Origin: Frankiaceae bacterium
Lineage (GTDB): Bacteria; Actinomycetota; Actinomycetes; BP-191
Length of the DNA: 64,000 nt
Direction of reading: 5' to 3'
NCBI GenBank assembly: GCA_030840645.1
Contig: JAVEEC010000051.1
Coordinates: 33,326-97,325 of the forward strand
Every line of letters starts with the position of its first letter. Within the stretch, counting starts at the first letter, position 1. The notes under the pieces are model-generated. The model made no database searches. It worked only from the letters and a program-made list of their open reading frames with translations, and had not been told where the DNA came from. Shown in pieces: positions 49,900 through 61,294 of this stretch. Made by a program: the position numbers and the translations under genes.

Positions 49900-50412
49900 A
49901 TGAGAACGCTCGTCGCGACGGCGCTCGTCGCGGCCGCCCTGACCGCGTGCGCGACCGGAAAGTCCCCCGGCGTTGCGACAGCCAGGAGCGGCTCACCGAC
50001 GCCGAGCGCCGACTCGGCCGCAACGGCGCAGCGGTACATCGAGTGCATGCGCGGCGAGGGCGTCCCGATGCTCGACGAGCTGACGCCCGACGAAGGTCTC
50101 CCGCAGATCGACAAGGAGAAGGCTCCGTTCGAGCGGGTCGGCTCGGCGATGGAGCACTGCCGCGCACTGCTGCCCGCCGGCAAGCCCGCGCCAAGACCCG
50201 CCGCGGCGGACGTCGAGAAGCTGCGGCAGTACGCGAGCTGCCTGCGCGCGCACGGGCTGCCCGACTACCCCGACCCCGATCCCGACACCGGGGTGCCGAT
50301 GATGAGCGACGAGCTCAGGGTCCGTCTCAAGAACGACCCCAACCTTCCCGCGGCGATGAAGACCTGCTACGAGACCGGCCCGCACCCGACGGGCGGGGTC
50401 GTCGGCGGATGA
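49900..50412 (+). CDS. Lipoprotein of the ABC operon (170 aa)
   Basis: ATG 49900 gives MRTLVATALVAAALTACATG with lipobox LTAC; ATG 49879 is an alternative. Two similar cysteine motifs, RYIECMRGEGVPMLDE and YASCLRAHGLPDYPDP, and more Cys (MEHCRALL, MKTCYETG) suggest two disulfides. Such proteins often precede MacAB-like exporters in actinobacteria. Its stop overlaps the next start as ATGA. Confidence 0.78.
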   Translation: MRTLVATALVAAALTACATGKSPGVATARSGSPTPSADSAATAQRYIECMRGEGVPMLDELTPDEGLPQIDKEKAPFERVGSAMEHCRALLPAGKPAPRPAAADVEKLRQYASCLRAHGLPDYPDPDPDTGVPMMSDELRVRLKNDPNLPAAMKTCYETGPHPTGGVVGG

Positions 50413-51497
50413 GGATGCCCGGGCGCCGTGGCCGCGTGGCAGTCGCTTCGACCGTGGCCGTCGTCGTCGCGGTCGTTGCCGTCGTGGCCGGGACGGCGGC
50501 CGTTCGGAAGCGCCGTACCGTCGAGACCGACGCAGCGCCGGCCGCGACGGCAGCCATCGTGAGGCAGACGCTCGTGGAGTCCGCGACCGTCGTTGGTGAG
50601 GTGGGCTACGGCACCGCCGTCCCCGTCGACGTGCGCGCGACCGGAACTGTCACCTGGGTCCCCGAACAGGGCGCGACCCTCGCGCGCGGCTCGCAGGTCG
50701 CGCGCGTGGACGACGGCCCGGTCGTTCTCCTGTACGGCGCGCTCCCGATGTACCGGCCGCTCGGCGCCGGCGCCGAAGGACACGACGTAGGACAGCTGAC
50801 GCAGAACCTGAAGGCGCTCGGCTACACCGGGTTCGCCGCGAACACCCGGTTCACGGCCGCCACCGCGACGGCAGTACGGCGCTGGCAGCGCGACCTGGGG
50901 CTGCCAGAGAGCGGCGTCGTGGAGGTCGGCCGCGTCGTCTTCACGGCCGGACCGGTACGGGTCGCCACGGTCTCCGTCCGGCCGGGCGCGGCCGCGCCGG
51001 CCCAGGTGCTCGCCGTCACCGCCACGACGAGGATCGTGTCGGCGAACGCGCTCGCGGGCACGGCGGCATGGGCCGGGCGTGGGGCGCGGGTGACCGTCCG
51101 GCTGCAGGACGGGAGGGTCGTGCCGGGGGTCGTGACGGCCACCGCGACGGCGACCTCGGCCGGCGCTTCCGGACAGCCCGCCGAGGGTGGCGGCGCCGCC
51201 GAGGGGGCGCGCGGGAACGGCGTGCGGATCACCGTGGAGCTCACCGGCTCCGGGACGGCCGACGTGCCCGAACAGACGGGTGTCGAAGTGACGCACGTCC
51301 TCCGACGTCGGGTGGACGTCCTCACGGTCCCGGTCGCGGCTTTGCTCGCGCTCGCCGAGGGCGGGTACGGGGTCGAGGTCGTCGAGCCGGCCGGGACCAG
51401 GGTCGTCGCCGTCAAGACCGGCCTGTTCGCCGACGGCCGGGTCGAGATCAGCGGCGACGGGCTGCGCGAGGGCCAGCACGTCGGCATGCCGGCGTGA
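50409..51497 (+). CDS. Peptidoglycan-binding membrane-fusion protein
   Basis: A 362-aa protein with an N-terminal membrane segment ([20 protein letters not shown]). Residues 120-160 form a PGB domain ([17 protein letters not shown] ... [19 protein letters not shown]). The flanking regions resemble HlyD/MacA beta-barrel and lipoyl parts ('[19 protein letters not shown]', [15 protein letters not shown]). It likely links the ABC exporter to the cell wall. Confidence 0.85.
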   Translation: MRMPGRRGRVAVASTVAVVVAVVAVVAGTAAVRKRRTVETDAAPAATAAIVRQTLVESATVVGEVGYGTAVPVDVRATGTVTWVPEQGATLARGSQVARVDDGPVVLLYGALPMYRPLGAGAEGHDVGQLTQNLKALGYTGFAANTRFTAATATAVRRWQRDLGLPESGVVEVGRVVFTAGPVRVATVSVRPGAAAPAQVLAVTATTRIVSANALAGTAAWAGRGARVTVRLQDGRVVPGVVTATATATSAGASGQPAEGGGAAEGARGNGVRITVELTGSGTADVPEQTGVEVTHVLRRRVDVLTVPVAALLALAEGGYGVEVVEPAGTRVVAVKTGLFADGRVEISGDGLREGQHVGMPA

Positions 51498-52210
51498 CGC
51501 CGTTGGCCGTGGGCCTCGACGAGGTCGTGAAGGAGTACCCCGGCGGCGTTCGCGCGCTCGACGGGGTGACGTTGGGCATCGGGCAGGGAGAGATCACCGC
51601 GATAGTCGGGGCGTCCGGCTCGGGGAAGTCGACGCTGCTCCACGTCGTGGGCACGCTGGACCGCCCGAGCGCGGGTCGCGTCAGCGTCTACGGCACCGAC
51701 GTGTCGGCCCTCGACGACCGGGACCTCTCGGCGCTACGGGCGACGACGATCGGCTTCGTCTTCCAGCACTTCCACCTCGCGCCCGGTGTCTCCGCGGTCG
51801 ACAACGTCGCCGACGGGCTCCTCTACTGCGGCGTGCCGCGGGCGCGACGCCGCGGCCGGGCGCGAGCCGCTCTCGACCGCGTCGGTCTCGCGCACCGTAG
51901 CGAGCACCGCCCGCACGAGCTCTCCGGCGGCGAACGCCAGCGAGTGGCGATCGCGCGCGCCGTCGTCGGCGACCCGCCTCTCCTGCTGGCCGACGAGCCG
52001 ACCGGCAACCTCGACACCGCCTCCGGCGCGCGGGTCATGGAGGTGCTCCGCGAGCTGCATGCGAGTGGGACGACCGTCGTTCTCATCACTCATGACGCCG
52101 GCATCGCGGCGGGCCTGCCACGCCGGGTGACGATCACCGACGGCCGGATCACCGGCGACACGGGCGCCGGCGATCAGGCGTCCGGGCTGTTCGCCTCGGT
52201 CGAGTCATGA
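51494..52210 (+). CDS. ABC transporter ATPase (MacB/LolD type)
   Basis: A 238-aa ATPase: Walker [11 protein letters not shown]-loop [11 protein letters not shown], signature [14 protein letters not shown], Walker [13 protein letters not shown] and H-loop LITHD. The GTG start overlaps the upstream stop as GTGA, and the permease follows with ATGA. MacB-like systems work as mechanotransmitters to move peptides, lipids or antibiotics across the envelope. Confidence 0.93.
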   Translation: MTPLAVGLDEVVKEYPGGVRALDGVTLGIGQGEITAIVGASGSGKSTLLHVVGTLDRPSAGRVSVYGTDVSALDDRDLSALRATTIGFVFQHFHLAPGVSAVDNVADGLLYCGVPRARRRGRARAALDRVGLAHRSEHRPHELSGGERQRVAIARAVVGDPPLLLADEPTGNLDTASGARVMEVLRELHASGTTVVLITHDAGIAAGLPRRVTITDGRITGDTGAGDQASGLFASVES

Positions 52211-53430
52211 CGGACGCGGAGAGCCCGGGCGGCCGTCGTGCCCGACCGGTGACGCCGCGCGGGTTGCGACCCGCGGACCTGCTGAGGGTGGGGGCCGTCG
52301 GCCTGGTCGCGCGACCGTTGCGCGTCGTCCTCTCGGCGCTGGGGATCGCCATCGGGATCGCCGCCGTCGTCGCCGTCGTCGGGGTGTCCGCGTCGAGCCG
52401 GGCCGAGGTCACCGCCGCTCTCGACCGCCTCGGCACGAACCTGCTCACGGCCTCCCCGGGCAGCACGCTGTTCGGCGAGGACGCGAAGCTGCCGGTCGAG
52501 TCGGTCGCGATGGTCGGCCGGATCGCGCCGGTGCGCTCGGCGACGGCTACCGGCAAGGTCGCGGCGAGCGTGTACCGCAACGACCACATCCCGACCGGTC
52601 GCACGAGCAGCATCGCGGTCGTCGCTGTCCGGCAGGACCTGCTCAGCACGCTCGGCGGGACGGTGGCGCGGGGGGCCTGGCTGAACGACGCGACCGCGCG
52701 CTACCCCGCCGTCGTCCTCGGTGACACGTCCGCCCGACGTCTCGGCATCAGGACGCCCGCGTCCCGCGTGTGGCTCGGCGGGCGATGGTACGGCGTCGCC
52801 GGCATCCTCGACCCCGTACCCCTCGCGCCGGAGATCGACAGCTCCGCGCTCATCGGGTGGGAGGCGGCGCAGACCTACGCCGGCTTCGACGGTCATCCGA
52901 CGACGCTCTACACGCGCAGTGACCCGGCACAGGTCGAAGCGGTTCGCAGCGTGCTCGCCGCGACCGTCAACCCGCCCGCGCCGTACGAGGTGAAGGTCTC
53001 CCGCCCGTCCGACGCTCTCGCCGCCGAGCGCGCCACCAAGTCGGCCCTCAACGGCCTCCTGCTCGGGCTCGGGCTGGTCGGGCTGGTCGTGGGTGGGGTG
53101 GGCATCGCGAACACGATGGTGATCTCGGTGATCGAGCGCCGCGCCGAGATCGGCCTGCGCCGATCCCTCGGCGCGACCCGTGCCCACATTCGCGCGCAGT
53201 TCCTGACCGAGTCGCTCCTCCTGTCCGCCCTCGGCGGGATCGCGGGCACCGTCGTCGGCGCCGCCGTCACCGCGGCGTACGCGACGTCGCGCGGGTGGCC
53301 GACGGCGCTCCCGGCCTGGGCGCTCGTCGGCGCCGTCCTCGTGACCGTGCCCATCGGCGTGATCGCCGGGGTGTACCCCGCCCTGCGCGCCTCGTCCGTT
53401 GCTCCGGCTCAGGCTCTCTCGATGCAATAG
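52207..53430 (+). CDS. ABC transporter permease (MacB/FtsX family)
   Basis: A 407-aa protein with four membrane segments: one near residues 35-55 and three at the C-terminus (about 285-310, 335-360, 375-395). An extracytoplasmic MacB_PCD domain lies between; the FtsX domain contains [21 protein letters not shown]. With the preceding genes it forms a complete MacA-MacB-type exporter. Confidence 0.92.
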   Translation: MTDAESPGGRRARPVTPRGLRPADLLRVGAVGLVARPLRVVLSALGIAIGIAAVVAVVGVSASSRAEVTAALDRLGTNLLTASPGSTLFGEDAKLPVESVAMVGRIAPVRSATATGKVAASVYRNDHIPTGRTSSIAVVAVRQDLLSTLGGTVARGAWLNDATARYPAVVLGDTSARRLGIRTPASRVWLGGRWYGVAGILDPVPLAPEIDSSALIGWEAAQTYAGFDGHPTTLYTRSDPAQVEAVRSVLAATVNPPAPYEVKVSRPSDALAAERATKSALNGLLLGLGLVGLVVGGVGIANTMVISVIERRAEIGLRRSLGATRAHIRAQFLTESLLLSALGGIAGTVVGAAVTAAYATSRGWPTALPAWALVGAVLVTVPIGVIAGVYPALRASSVAPAQALSMQ

Positions 53431-53439
53431 GAGCGCTCG

Positions 53440-53703
53440 ATGAGCGAGTTCGACGTAGCGGCGTCGCCGCTGGGGGGTACGTACGCTCTCTCGCCCCGGG
53501 AGGTCGAGGTTCTGCGCCACTTCGCAGCCGGTCTGACGTACGACCAGGCCGCCAGGCGGATGGGAGTCACCCGGCACACGGTCGACACGTACCTGCGGCG
53601 TGTCCGCGGGAAGACCGGCGCCGGTAGCGGCGCGCACCTCACGCGCCTTGCCGTCGCGCTGGAGGACGAGCTGCAGCGCCGCGCCGGACCCGTCGCTGAG
53701 TGA
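53440..53703 (+). CDS. LuxR-type helix-turn-helix protein (87 aa)
   Basis: An isolated LuxR/GerE domain: YALSPREVEVLRHFAAGLTYDQAARRMGV, then TVDTYLRRVRGKTG. There is no receiver or sensor domain. AGGAG precedes the ATG 9 bp after the permease stop. It is probably a local regulator of the exporter operon. A 167-bp spacer without a recognisable gene follows. Confidence 0.85.
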   Translation: MSEFDVAASPLGGTYALSPREVEVLRHFAAGLTYDQAARRMGVTRHTVDTYLRRVRGKTGAGSGAHLTRLAVALEDELQRRAGPVAE

Positions 53704-53870
53704 CGCGGTGCTATACGCGAAGGCTCCGGCTCTTCCTGTAGGTCGTGTCTACGGGGTCAGCGCGGCGCCATAGCGACCGTCCCGGGGCGGTCAGGGGAAC
53801 GTTCGGTAAACACTTCGCGCCGTGCTACGCACCACTGGGGACAGACCGGTGGATGACGACCTGCCGACGG

Positions 53871-54800
53871 TCAGACCCCGGCGAGCCAGTCGAGGCGGCG
53901 GAGGATGACGCCCTCCCGCAGCGCCCACGGGCAGATCGCGAACGACGCGACGCCCAACGTCTCCATCACCTGCTCGGCGACGACGGCGCCCGCCAGGAGC
54001 TGCGGCGCGCGGGCGGGGGAGACGCCGGGGAGCGTGGCGCGTTCGGCGGCCGTGGTCGGCAGCAGGTGCGCGACGATCCCGCGAACGTCGTCCAGCGCGA
54101 GCCGCCGCCGGGCCCGCGCCCCCCGGGCGTACGGCGCCGCTCCCGCGATCCGCGCCAGCGAGCGGAACGTCTTGGACGTCGCCGCCGCGAGGTCCGGCGG
54201 TGGCGTGCCGCGCTCGGCCAGCGGCGCCAGGGAAGAACGCACGTGCGAACGCAGCGCGTCCACGTCGTCAGGCCGCGCGGGGTCGTGACCGGACAGGAAC
54301 TCGCGGTGCAGCCGCCCCGCCCCCAGCGGGAACGACACCGCGAGGTCCGGCTCCTCGTGGTCGCCCTCGGCGACCTCCAGCGAGCCCCCGCCGATGTCGG
54401 CGACGAGCAGCCGCCCGGCCGACCAGCCGTACCACCGCCGCACCGCGATGAACGTCAGGGCCGCCTCGTCCGCGCCCTCCAGCACGTTCAGGTCGACGCC
54501 GGTGGCGGCGCGGACGCGTTCGACGACGGCGGGGCCGTTCGGCGCGTCGCGGATCGCCGACGTGGCGAACGCGACCAGGTCCTCGACGCCGCGTTCCTCG
54601 GCCTCCCGCCGCGCCTCCGCGACCGCCGCGGTCAGGCGGCGCTCGCCGGACGGCGCCAGCGTGCCGTCCGGCGAGAGCAGCGCGGCGAGCTGGAGGTCGG
54701 TCTTGACCGACGCGGCCGGCGACGGCTGGCCGCCGCGGTGCGCGTCGACCACGAGCAGGTGCACGGTGTTCGACCCCACGTCGAGGACACCGAGCCGCAC
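53871..54800 (-). CDS. Exopolyphosphatase/pppGpp phosphohydrolase (Ppx/GppA)
   Basis: A 309-aa actin-fold phosphatase. [31 protein letters not shown] and [16 protein letters not shown] are the phosphate-loop motifs. It degrades polyphosphate or pppGpp. The neighbouring ppk makes polyphosphate, giving a synthesis/degradation pair. Confidence 0.92.
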   Translation of the reverse strand: MRLGVLDVGSNTVHLLVVDAHRGGQPSPAASVKTDLQLAALLSPDGTLAPSGERRLTAAVAEARREAEERGVEDLVAFATSAIRDAPNGPAVVERVRAATGVDLNVLEGADEAALTFIAVRRWYGWSAGRLLVADIGGGSLEVAEGDHEEPDLAVSFPLGAGRLHREFLSGHDPARPDDVDALRSHVRSSLAPLAERGTPPPDLAAATSKTFRSLARIAGAAPYARGARARRRLALDDVRGIVAHLLPTTAAERATLPGVSPARAPQLLAGAVVAEQVMETLGVASFAICPWALREGVILRRLDWLAGV

Positions 54801-54809
54801 CGGCCGCTC

Positions 54810-55667
54810 CTACGCAGCGTCGAGGTAGTCGGCCGCGACGAGCCGCCCGGCCGAGAACGACAGTACCCACGCGCTGCCCTTCGCATCGCGCACGTCGCCT
54901 GCCGGCAGGCCGTCCGCGGCGCGCAACGCCGCCACGATCGCCGGGATGACGACACCCTGGCTGCACGCGACGGCGACGCCGTACGACGCCAGCGACCGCA
55001 CGTACGCGACGGCGTCGGCCGGCGCCGCGTCCTCGCCGAGGCACGGCTCGATCGCGACGGTGCCCGCCCACGCGACCGTGTCGACGCAACGGCGCGGCGG
55101 CGCGGACACGACGTACGGCCGCTCCGACGGCAGCCAGAATGCCGGCAGCGCCGCCGCGAGGTACGCCACCTGCGCCCGCCCCGACGCATCCAGCGGGCGT
55201 TCGTCGTCGGGACCGGACCACGCCTCCCGCGAGCCCGCCCGCGCGTGCCGGACGAGCAGCACCGTCGCGGTCGCCACCGGCCGCAACGCGAACCGCGCGA
55301 GCACGCCACGGTCCGCGTCCCACGTCAGGCGTTCCGCGGCCGCGGCGGGCGCGAGCCAGGCGACCGCGTCGACCTCGCCGCCGGTACGGCCGACCTCGGT
55401 GCCGCACCGCGCGGACCAGTAGTCGACGACCTTCTCCTCGCCGCCCTCGACCCGGTGCGCCGTCCGCCCGAGCCAGCGGCCGAGCGCGGCCTCGTACCCG
55501 GTCTCCTCCGTCGCTTCGCGCCGCGCCCCGGCGACCAGTGGCTCCCCCGGCTCGATCCGGCCCTTCGGCAGCGACCAGTCGTCGTACCGGGGCCGGTGCA
55601 CCACGGCGACCTCGACCGAGCCCTCGACAGAACGCCACACCACCGCGCCTCCGGCGCGGACCGTCAA
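54810..55667 (-). CDS. mutT1: MutT1-type Nudix hydrolase fused to histidine phosphatase domain
   Basis: A 285-aa two-domain protein. The Nudix box [22 protein letters not shown] is complete (G-x5-E-x7-RE-x2-EE-x-G), and residues 155-280 form a phosphoglycerate mutase-like domain beginning [15 protein letters not shown]. tuberculosis MutT1, located next to ppk1, has the same architecture and degrades 8-oxo-GTP/dGTP and diadenosine polyphosphates. The TTG start overlaps the ppk stop as TTGA. The long ORF in the track is an artefact. Confidence 0.85.
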   Translation of the reverse strand: MTVRAGGAVVWRSVEGSVEVAVVHRPRYDDWSLPKGRIEPGEPLVAGARREATEETGYEAALGRWLGRTAHRVEGGEEKVVDYWSARCGTEVGRTGGEVDAVAWLAPAAAAERLTWDADRGVLARFALRPVATATVLLVRHARAGSREAWSGPDDERPLDASGRAQVAYLAAALPAFWLPSERPYVVSAPPRRCVDTVAWAGTVAIEPCLGEDAAPADAVAYVRSLASYGVAVACSQGVVIPAIVAALRAADGLPAGDVRDAKGSAWVLSFSAGRLVAADYLDAA

Positions 55668-57694
55668 GCGGGGCCCGCCAGCGCCGCGAGCTCGGCCTGG
55701 ACGTCGACGTCGCCGGACGTACGCAGCCAGGTCCCGTCGGCGCCGAGCTCCCAGGCCAGCACGTCGGGCGCGGTGAGCCGGTCGAGGACCGACCCGAGCT
55801 GCGCCACGGCGGCCTCGTCGGTGACGCGGACCAGCGCCTCGACCCGGCGGTCGAGGTTGCGGTGCATGACGTCGGCGCTGCCGATCCAGAGCTCCTCGTC
55901 GCCGTCGGGTCCGAAGCCGAACACCCGCGAGTGCTCGAGGAACCGCCCGAGCACCGAGCGGACGGTGATGTTCTCCGACAACCCGGCGGCGCCGGGCCGC
56001 AGCGCGCACATGCCGCGCACCACGCACTGGACGAGGACACCTGCGTTGGACGCGTCGTACAGCGCGTCGATCACCTTCTCGTCGACGAGGCTGTTCAGCT
56101 TCAGCCGGATGCGCGAAGGCAGCCCGGCGCGGGCGCGGTCGGCCTGCGCGCCGATGCGTTCGATCAGGCCCTTCCTGATGCCGTCGGGCGCGACGAGCAG
56201 CGTGCGGTACTCGGTCTGCTGGCTGTAGCCGGTGAGCTCGTTGAACAGGTCGGTGAGGTCGGCGCCGACGTTCTCGTCGGCGGTGAGCAGGCCGAAGTCC
56301 TCGTACGTGCGCGCGGTGCGGCCGTTGTAGTTGCCGGTGCCGATGTGCGCGTACCGGCGCAGCCGGCCGCCCTCCTGGCGGACGACGAGCAGCACCTTGC
56401 AGTGCGTCTTGAGGCCGACGACGCCGTAGACGACGTGGCAGCCTGCGCGTTCCAGCTCGCGGGCCCAGCGGATGTTCGCCTGCTCGTCGAACCTCGCCTT
56501 GATCTCGACCAGCACCACGACCTGCTTGCCGGACTCGGCGGCGTCGACCAGCGCGTCCACGATCGGGGACTCACCTGACGTGCGGTACAGCGTCTGCTTG
56601 ATCGCGAGCACCTGCGGGTCGGCCGCGGCCGCCTCGACGAAGCGCTGCACCGAGGTCGCGAACGAGTCGTACGGGTGGTGCACGAGCAGGTCGCCCTCGC
56701 GCAGCGCCGCGAACACGTCCGCCTGCGGGTCGTCCGCCGCGAGCCGCGGCGGCGTCGCCGGGACGAACGGCTCGTCCTTCAGGTCCGGCCGGTCCAGGCC
56801 GGTGAGCGCGAACAACGCCGTCAGGTCGAGCAGCCCGGGCAGCCGGAGCACGTCGCGTTCGTCGATCTCCATCTCGCGGACGAGCAGCGACAGCACCTCG
56901 GCGCCGATGTCCTCCTGCACCTCCAGGCGGACGGCGGGGCCGAAGCGGCGGCGGGCCAGCTCGCGTTCCAGCGCCTGGAGCAGGTCGTCGGACTCGTCGT
57001 CGTCGAGCTCCAGGTCGGCGTTGCGGGTGACGCGGAACAGGTGGTGCTCCGCGACCTCCATGCCGGGGAACAGGTCGGGCAGGTGCGCCCCGATCAGCTC
57101 CTCGATCGGCACGAACCGCGCCTCCCCGACGGCCACCAGGCGGGGCAGCACCGGCGGCACCTTGACCCGGGCGAAGTGCTCGACGCGGGTCTTGGGGTCG
57201 CGCACGACCACCGCGAGGTTGAGGGACAGGCCGCTGATGTACGGGAACGGGTGCGCGGGGTCGACGGCGAGCGGCGTGAGGACGGGGAACACGCGTTCGG
57301 CGACGTACTCCGACATCTCCTTGCGCTCGGTCTCGGTGAGGTCCGCCCAGTGCACGATGGTGATGCCGGTCGCCGCGAGCGCGGGACAGACCTCGTCCAG
57401 GAAGAGCCGCGCGTGCCGTCGCGACAGGCGGCCCGCCACGTCGTTGATGGCTTCGAGCTGCTCGCGGCTGGTCAGCCCGTCGGCGCTGCGTACGCCGATG
57501 CCCGCGGCCTGGCGACGGCGCAGGCTCGCGACGCGGACCATGAAGAACTCGTCCAGGTTGTTGGCGAAGATCGCGAGGAACTTGGCGCGTTCGAGCAACG
57601 GCGTCCGCGGGTCCTCGGCCAGCTCCAGGACGCGGGCGTTGAACTCCAGCCACGACAGCTCGCGGTTGAGGAACCTGTCGTCCTGCTCGGCCAC
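55664..57694 (-). CDS. ppk: Polyphosphate kinase 1
   Basis: A 676-aa protein from the GTG at 57694 ([23 protein letters not shown]). The phospho-accepting His is in AHIGTGNYN, and the second active-site His is in [15 protein letters not shown]. The N-domain [16 protein letters not shown]-like '[16 protein letters not shown]' is also intact. It makes long-chain polyphosphate from ATP, important for stress and stationary phase. An in-frame upstream extension to 57826 exists but would leave almost no promoter region before the divergent sigma gene. Confidence 0.92.
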   Translation of the reverse strand: MAEQDDRFLNRELSWLEFNARVLELAEDPRTPLLERAKFLAIFANNLDEFFMVRVASLRRRQAAGIGVRSADGLTSREQLEAINDVAGRLSRRHARLFLDEVCPALAATGITIVHWADLTETERKEMSEYVAERVFPVLTPLAVDPAHPFPYISGLSLNLAVVVRDPKTRVEHFARVKVPPVLPRLVAVGEARFVPIEELIGAHLPDLFPGMEVAEHHLFRVTRNADLELDDDESDDLLQALERELARRRFGPAVRLEVQEDIGAEVLSLLVREMEIDERDVLRLPGLLDLTALFALTGLDRPDLKDEPFVPATPPRLAADDPQADVFAALREGDLLVHHPYDSFATSVQRFVEAAAADPQVLAIKQTLYRTSGESPIVDALVDAAESGKQVVVLVEIKARFDEQANIRWARELERAGCHVVYGVVGLKTHCKVLLVVRQEGGRLRRYAHIGTGNYNGRTARTYEDFGLLTADENVGADLTDLFNELTGYSQQTEYRTLLVAPDGIRKGLIERIGAQADRARAGLPSRIRLKLNSLVDEKVIDALYDASNAGVLVQCVVRGMCALRPGAAGLSENITVRSVLGRFLEHSRVFGFGPDGDEELWIGSADVMHRNLDRRVEALVRVTDEAAVAQLGSVLDRLTAPDVLAWELGADGTWLRTSGDVDVQAELAALAGPA

Positions 57695-57827
57695 CCGCCG
57701 AGTGTCCCACCAGCGGATGAACGCCCGGTGAACGCCTCCCGCCGCCCGCCACCATCTGCCGAAAGTTCCCCGCCGCGTCACCGGGGCGCCATCGCGGCGT
57801 CGCCCCGGCCGCCTACGGTCTGCCACC

Positions 57828-58328
57828 GTGACCGAGCCGCGTTCGACGGATCAGGACCGCTGGGACCTCGTCTGGCCCCACTACGACGACCTGCTGCGGG
57901 TGGCGCGCCGCCGCACGCCGTGCGCGGCCGACGCGGAGGACTGCGTGTCCGAGGCGATGCTGCGCACGGTGCTCCACCCGGGCCTCGACGTCGCCCGGGT
58001 GGGCGCGTTCCTGACCGCCGTGACGGTCCGGGTCTGCGCCGACCTGCACCGCGACCGGGCCAGGTCCGCGCGCGCGGCCGCTGTGCGCAGCGGCGACGAC
58101 CGGCTGGTGCCCACCCCGGAGGCGGTCGTGTGCGACCGGGCCGAGGCGACGTGGCTGGCCGGGCTGCTCTGCCGTTCGCTGTCGGCCCGCGAGGAGGCGG
58201 CGCTGCGGGCCCGGGCGGCGGGCGTCCCGCCGCGCGAAGCGGGGGCCGCGCTCGGCGTCTCGGTGAAGGCCGCGGACGCCGCACTGACCCGCGCGCGGAG
58301 CAAGGCCAGGCCGGTCCTGACCGGCTGA
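57828..58328 (+). CDS. ECF-like sigma factor
   Basis: A 166-aa protein with region 2 ([29 protein letters not shown], then [17 protein letters not shown]) and region 4 ([40 protein letters not shown]). The short length is normal for ECF factors. No anti-sigma gene is adjacent. It diverges from ppk and runs up to the convergent BNR gene. Confidence 0.85.
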   Translation: MTEPRSTDQDRWDLVWPHYDDLLRVARRRTPCAADAEDCVSEAMLRTVLHPGLDVARVGAFLTAVTVRVCADLHRDRARSARAAAVRSGDDRLVPTPEAVVCDRAEATWLAGLLCRSLSAREEAALRARAAGVPPREAGAALGVSVKAADAALTRARSKARPVLTG

Positions 58329-58332
58329 GCCC

Positions 58333-61212
58333 TCACCGGGCACGGACGACCCGGGTCCGCCGCTGCCAGACCGCCGCGCCGGCCGCCATCGCGGTCAGCA
58401 TCGACGCGGCGAGCAGCTCCTCGCCGGCCTGCGGCTGGTGCTCCTGCTCGTCCTGCGCGACGGTCGCGAGCTGGCTCTGCTGCTCCTGCTCGTCGGAGAG
58501 TCCGCCGACCGGCGCCTGCGCGCCGGGGACGGGCAGCACGAGGGGTACGGCGGGCGCGACGCCGGGCGCGGGGGGCGCGGGCGGAGCCGGTGGCACCTGG
58601 CCCGGCGGGGCGGGCACGTGCGGCAGCGGCGGCGGGGGCACGCGCGGGACCGGTGGCCGCTTCGGTGGCACGACGAACGGCACGAACGACCGCCACCCGG
58701 CGCTGCCGAGATATGGCGCCGCCCCGGGGAACGACGCCGCCACCACGTGCTCGCGCCCGGCGGCCGGCCGATCGCCGGCGCAGGCAACGCCGTCGGGTCC
58801 TGTCCTCGCCTCCCGCGGCGCGGCGCCGTCGACAGCGATGGCGAGCCGCTGCCCCGCGACCGGTGCGGCCGGGCCGGTCACGGTGAGCCGCGCGCAGGCC
58901 CGCGTCCCCGCAACGACGGTCGTGGTTGTCGGGACGTCGCACGACACGTCGTTGCCCGGGACGACGTACGGCGTCAGCGTCGCGCCCGCGCGGTGCCAGA
59001 CCGCGACCGACGGCGCGAACGTCACCGGGTCGCACGCGAGCTGGGCCATCCCGCCGGAGGCCTTCGCGGCGCCGACCGCGGCGGCGCCGTACGTCCCCGC
59101 GACCGTGCAGGACGCGAGGTCGTAGTCGACGAGGCTCGCCCCGGTGCCGGTGTCCGCGTCGACGAGGAGCAGCGCGCGGCCGCCGTCGACGTCGGTCCAC
59201 GACGTGACCGGCCAGCCGTACCCGTAGCCGCGGAACGGCGCCAGCAGCGCGCACGGCCCGGCGTCCGCGTCGGGCACGCCGTCCGGCGTCATCACCACGG
59301 GCCGCGCCTGCTGGCAGGCGGCGATCCGGTCGTTCTCCGGGTCCCAAGCGAGCAGCTCCATGCCCGCGCCGAGGTTGCGGTGCGGGAGGCACCGCCCGGT
59401 CGCGAACGCGAGCCTGGCCGTCGGCCGCGCCGCGTGCAGCGCGACCGAGAACACGGCGGCCGGGTTGCCCTCGGCGACGACCGCGCCCGTCACGTCGGCG
59501 AGCGAGAACCACAGGACGTCCCTCGCGGCGTCGTACGTCGCCGCGTCGATCCGCACCCGCGCGGGGTCGAGCGTCGGCGTCCCGCGCGGCCGCATGCCGG
59601 GGTCCGCGGTGTGTGTCCGCGCCGTCAGCACGGCGGCCCGGCGCAGGTCGTCGCCGTCGAACGCGATGGCGACCGAGCCGAGGTTGCGGCAGGTGCGCGG
59701 GTCGACCCGGTGCAGGACGCCGCCGTCCACGCCGCCGTAGAGCAGCGCCGCGCCGTCGAACGCCACCCCCGCGCCCGCCGGCGCGCCGGCCAGGGCACAG
59801 GGCGCGCGCGGCACCAGGTCGCACCTGCCCGCCGGCAGGCAGGCGGCGGGCCGCCCGCCCGGGTCCGCCGTCGGTGCCAGGTCCGCGCCGCGCGCAGGCG
59901 GCCGGTAGCGGACGGTCCGCCAGACGTAGCGGTGCTCGCCGGACCCGCCACCGCAACGGTCCACCGGGCCCTGCCAGGTGAACGCGTCGACGCAGTGGAC
60001 CGCGTACGACACGTAGACGTCGCCGTTCGCCGTCGCCTGCGCCTCGCCGACGACGTACCCGTAGTCGGGCGGCAGCCCGGGCGCGACGGTGCGCGACGAC
60101 CGGAGCGTGCGGAACGCGTCGTCGGAGAAGAACGCGCGCATCTCGTTGCCCTCGAACGACCCGCCGAAGCCGACCGCGCCGAGCGTCACGAGCCGACCGG
60201 ACGGCAGCGCCGTGAGGGCCGAGCGCTCGGTCTTCCAGTACCGGCCCGCGTCGGCCCACGCGGTCGTCCCCCCGTCGGCGCTGACGCGGTCGCCGCCGGT
60301 GATGTTGTCCCGCTCGTAGAGGAGGGCTCCGCCGCGGGGACCCGCCGTGATGCCGACCTGGTCGAACAGCGTCGGCGGCGCGGACCCGGTCTTGCTGAAC
60401 GTCGCGCCGCCGTCGGACGTCGTGAGGACGTCGCCCTCCTGCGCGTGCAGTGCGCCGAGGTTGACGGCGTCGTAGACGAACGGCTGCTCCGGGTGCCCGG
60501 CGCGCAGCAGCACCTTGAACACGCTGCGCGCCATGGTCTCCTGGGGGATCGCGCAACGCCGCCACGTCGCGCCGCCGTCGGCGCTGCGCCACAGCGCGAC
60601 CAGGCCGACGAAGTCCTCGCCGTTGTTGACGTTGTGGTTGTCGCACGCGGGCGAGGCCGAGGCGAGGGTCCGGCAGGGCAGCGTCACGACGTAGAGGTGC
60701 CGCGCGTCCCCTGGCGCGTAGCCGATCGAGTGCGCGTGCTCGTTCTCGATGCCGCCCGTCGCGGCGCGCCAGGTCGCGCCCGCGTCGTCGCTGCGCAGGA
60801 CGCCCGCGCCGACGCCGTCCTCGGTGAGCAGCACCACACCCGGCGCGGGGACGTAGAGCCGCAGCGCCGTGAACGCCGCCTCGCGGCGCAGCACCGTCGC
60901 CCACGACCGGCCGCCGTCGAGGCTGCGCTGCACGACGTTGCGGTCGGTGAAGTGCGCGGCCGGCGTGCCGATGCGGAACACCCGGCACGGCTGGTACGGG
61001 TCGACGACGAGCGCGTAGTGCGGGTGGCCGTGCAGCAGCCACGCCTCGTACGACTCCGGGTACGTCACGTCGTCGGTCGCGACGACGGTCCACGAGTCGG
61101 GCGCGGCGGCCGGCGTCACGCAGCCCGCGACGCGGGTGCCGCCGGACGCGACGGCGGACAGCAACAGCACGGCGGCGCAGGCGAGCAGCGCGGCGACCCG
61201 GCGAGACCTCAT
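58333..61212 (-). CDS. Secreted, membrane-anchored BNR-repeat protein (959 aa)
   Basis: ATG 61212 after GGGAGGG gives a signal peptide (MRSRRVAALLACAAVLLLSA). Asp-box motifs SLDGGRSW, SDDAGATW, SADGGATW and TSDGGATF mark a sialidase/exo-alpha-like beta-propeller in the first 350 residues. A second domain with several Cys follows, then a Pro-rich stalk (PPVPRVPPPPLPHVP) and a C-terminal membrane helix with Arg-rich end. Probably a surface adhesin or carbohydrate-interacting protein; no sialidase catalytic residues are confirmed. Confidence 0.8.
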   Translation of the reverse strand: MRSRRVAALLACAAVLLLSAVASGGTRVAGCVTPAAAPDSWTVVATDDVTYPESYEAWLLHGHPHYALVVDPYQPCRVFRIGTPAAHFTDRNVVQRSLDGGRSWATVLRREAAFTALRLYVPAPGVVLLTEDGVGAGVLRSDDAGATWRAATGGIENEHAHSIGYAPGDARHLYVVTLPCRTLASASPACDNHNVNNGEDFVGLVALWRSADGGATWRRCAIPQETMARSVFKVLLRAGHPEQPFVYDAVNLGALHAQEGDVLTTSDGGATFSKTGSAPPTLFDQVGITAGPRGGALLYERDNITGGDRVSADGGTTAWADAGRYWKTERSALTALPSGRLVTLGAVGFGGSFEGNEMRAFFSDDAFRTLRSSRTVAPGLPPDYGYVVGEAQATANGDVYVSYAVHCVDAFTWQGPVDRCGGGSGEHRYVWRTVRYRPPARGADLAPTADPGGRPAACLPAGRCDLVPRAPCALAGAPAGAGVAFDGAALLYGGVDGGVLHRVDPRTCRNLGSVAIAFDGDDLRRAAVLTARTHTADPGMRPRGTPTLDPARVRIDAATYDAARDVLWFSLADVTGAVVAEGNPAAVFSVALHAARPTARLAFATGRCLPHRNLGAGMELLAWDPENDRIAACQQARPVVMTPDGVPDADAGPCALLAPFRGYGYGWPVTSWTDVDGGRALLLVDADTGTGASLVDYDLASCTVAGTYGAAAVGAAKASGGMAQLACDPVTFAPSVAVWHRAGATLTPYVVPGNDVSCDVPTTTTVVAGTRACARLTVTGPAAPVAGQRLAIAVDGAAPREARTGPDGVACAGDRPAAGREHVVAASFPGAAPYLGSAGWRSFVPFVVPPKRPPVPRVPPPPLPHVPAPPGQVPPAPPAPPAPGVAPAVPLVLPVPGAQAPVGGLSDEQEQQSQLATVAQDEQEHQPQAGEELLAASMLTAMAAGAAVWQRRTRVVRAR

Positions 61213-61294
61213 CTGGGCGAACCCTCCCTGAACGTGCCTGTGCGGCACCGGCGGGGGAGGGCCGGTGCCGCACAGGGTGGAACGAGGAACGTCG

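Noticed and set aside
53745-56228. 827-aa plus-strand ORF
   Set aside because: Antisense to Ppx, MutT1-like and Ppk genes, all of which have intact catalytic motifs.
55664-57826. 720-aa version of Ppk
   Set aside because: The extra N-terminus is Arg-rich and would reach to 1 bp from the divergent sigma gene start, leaving no promoter space; GTG 57694 fits the family start.
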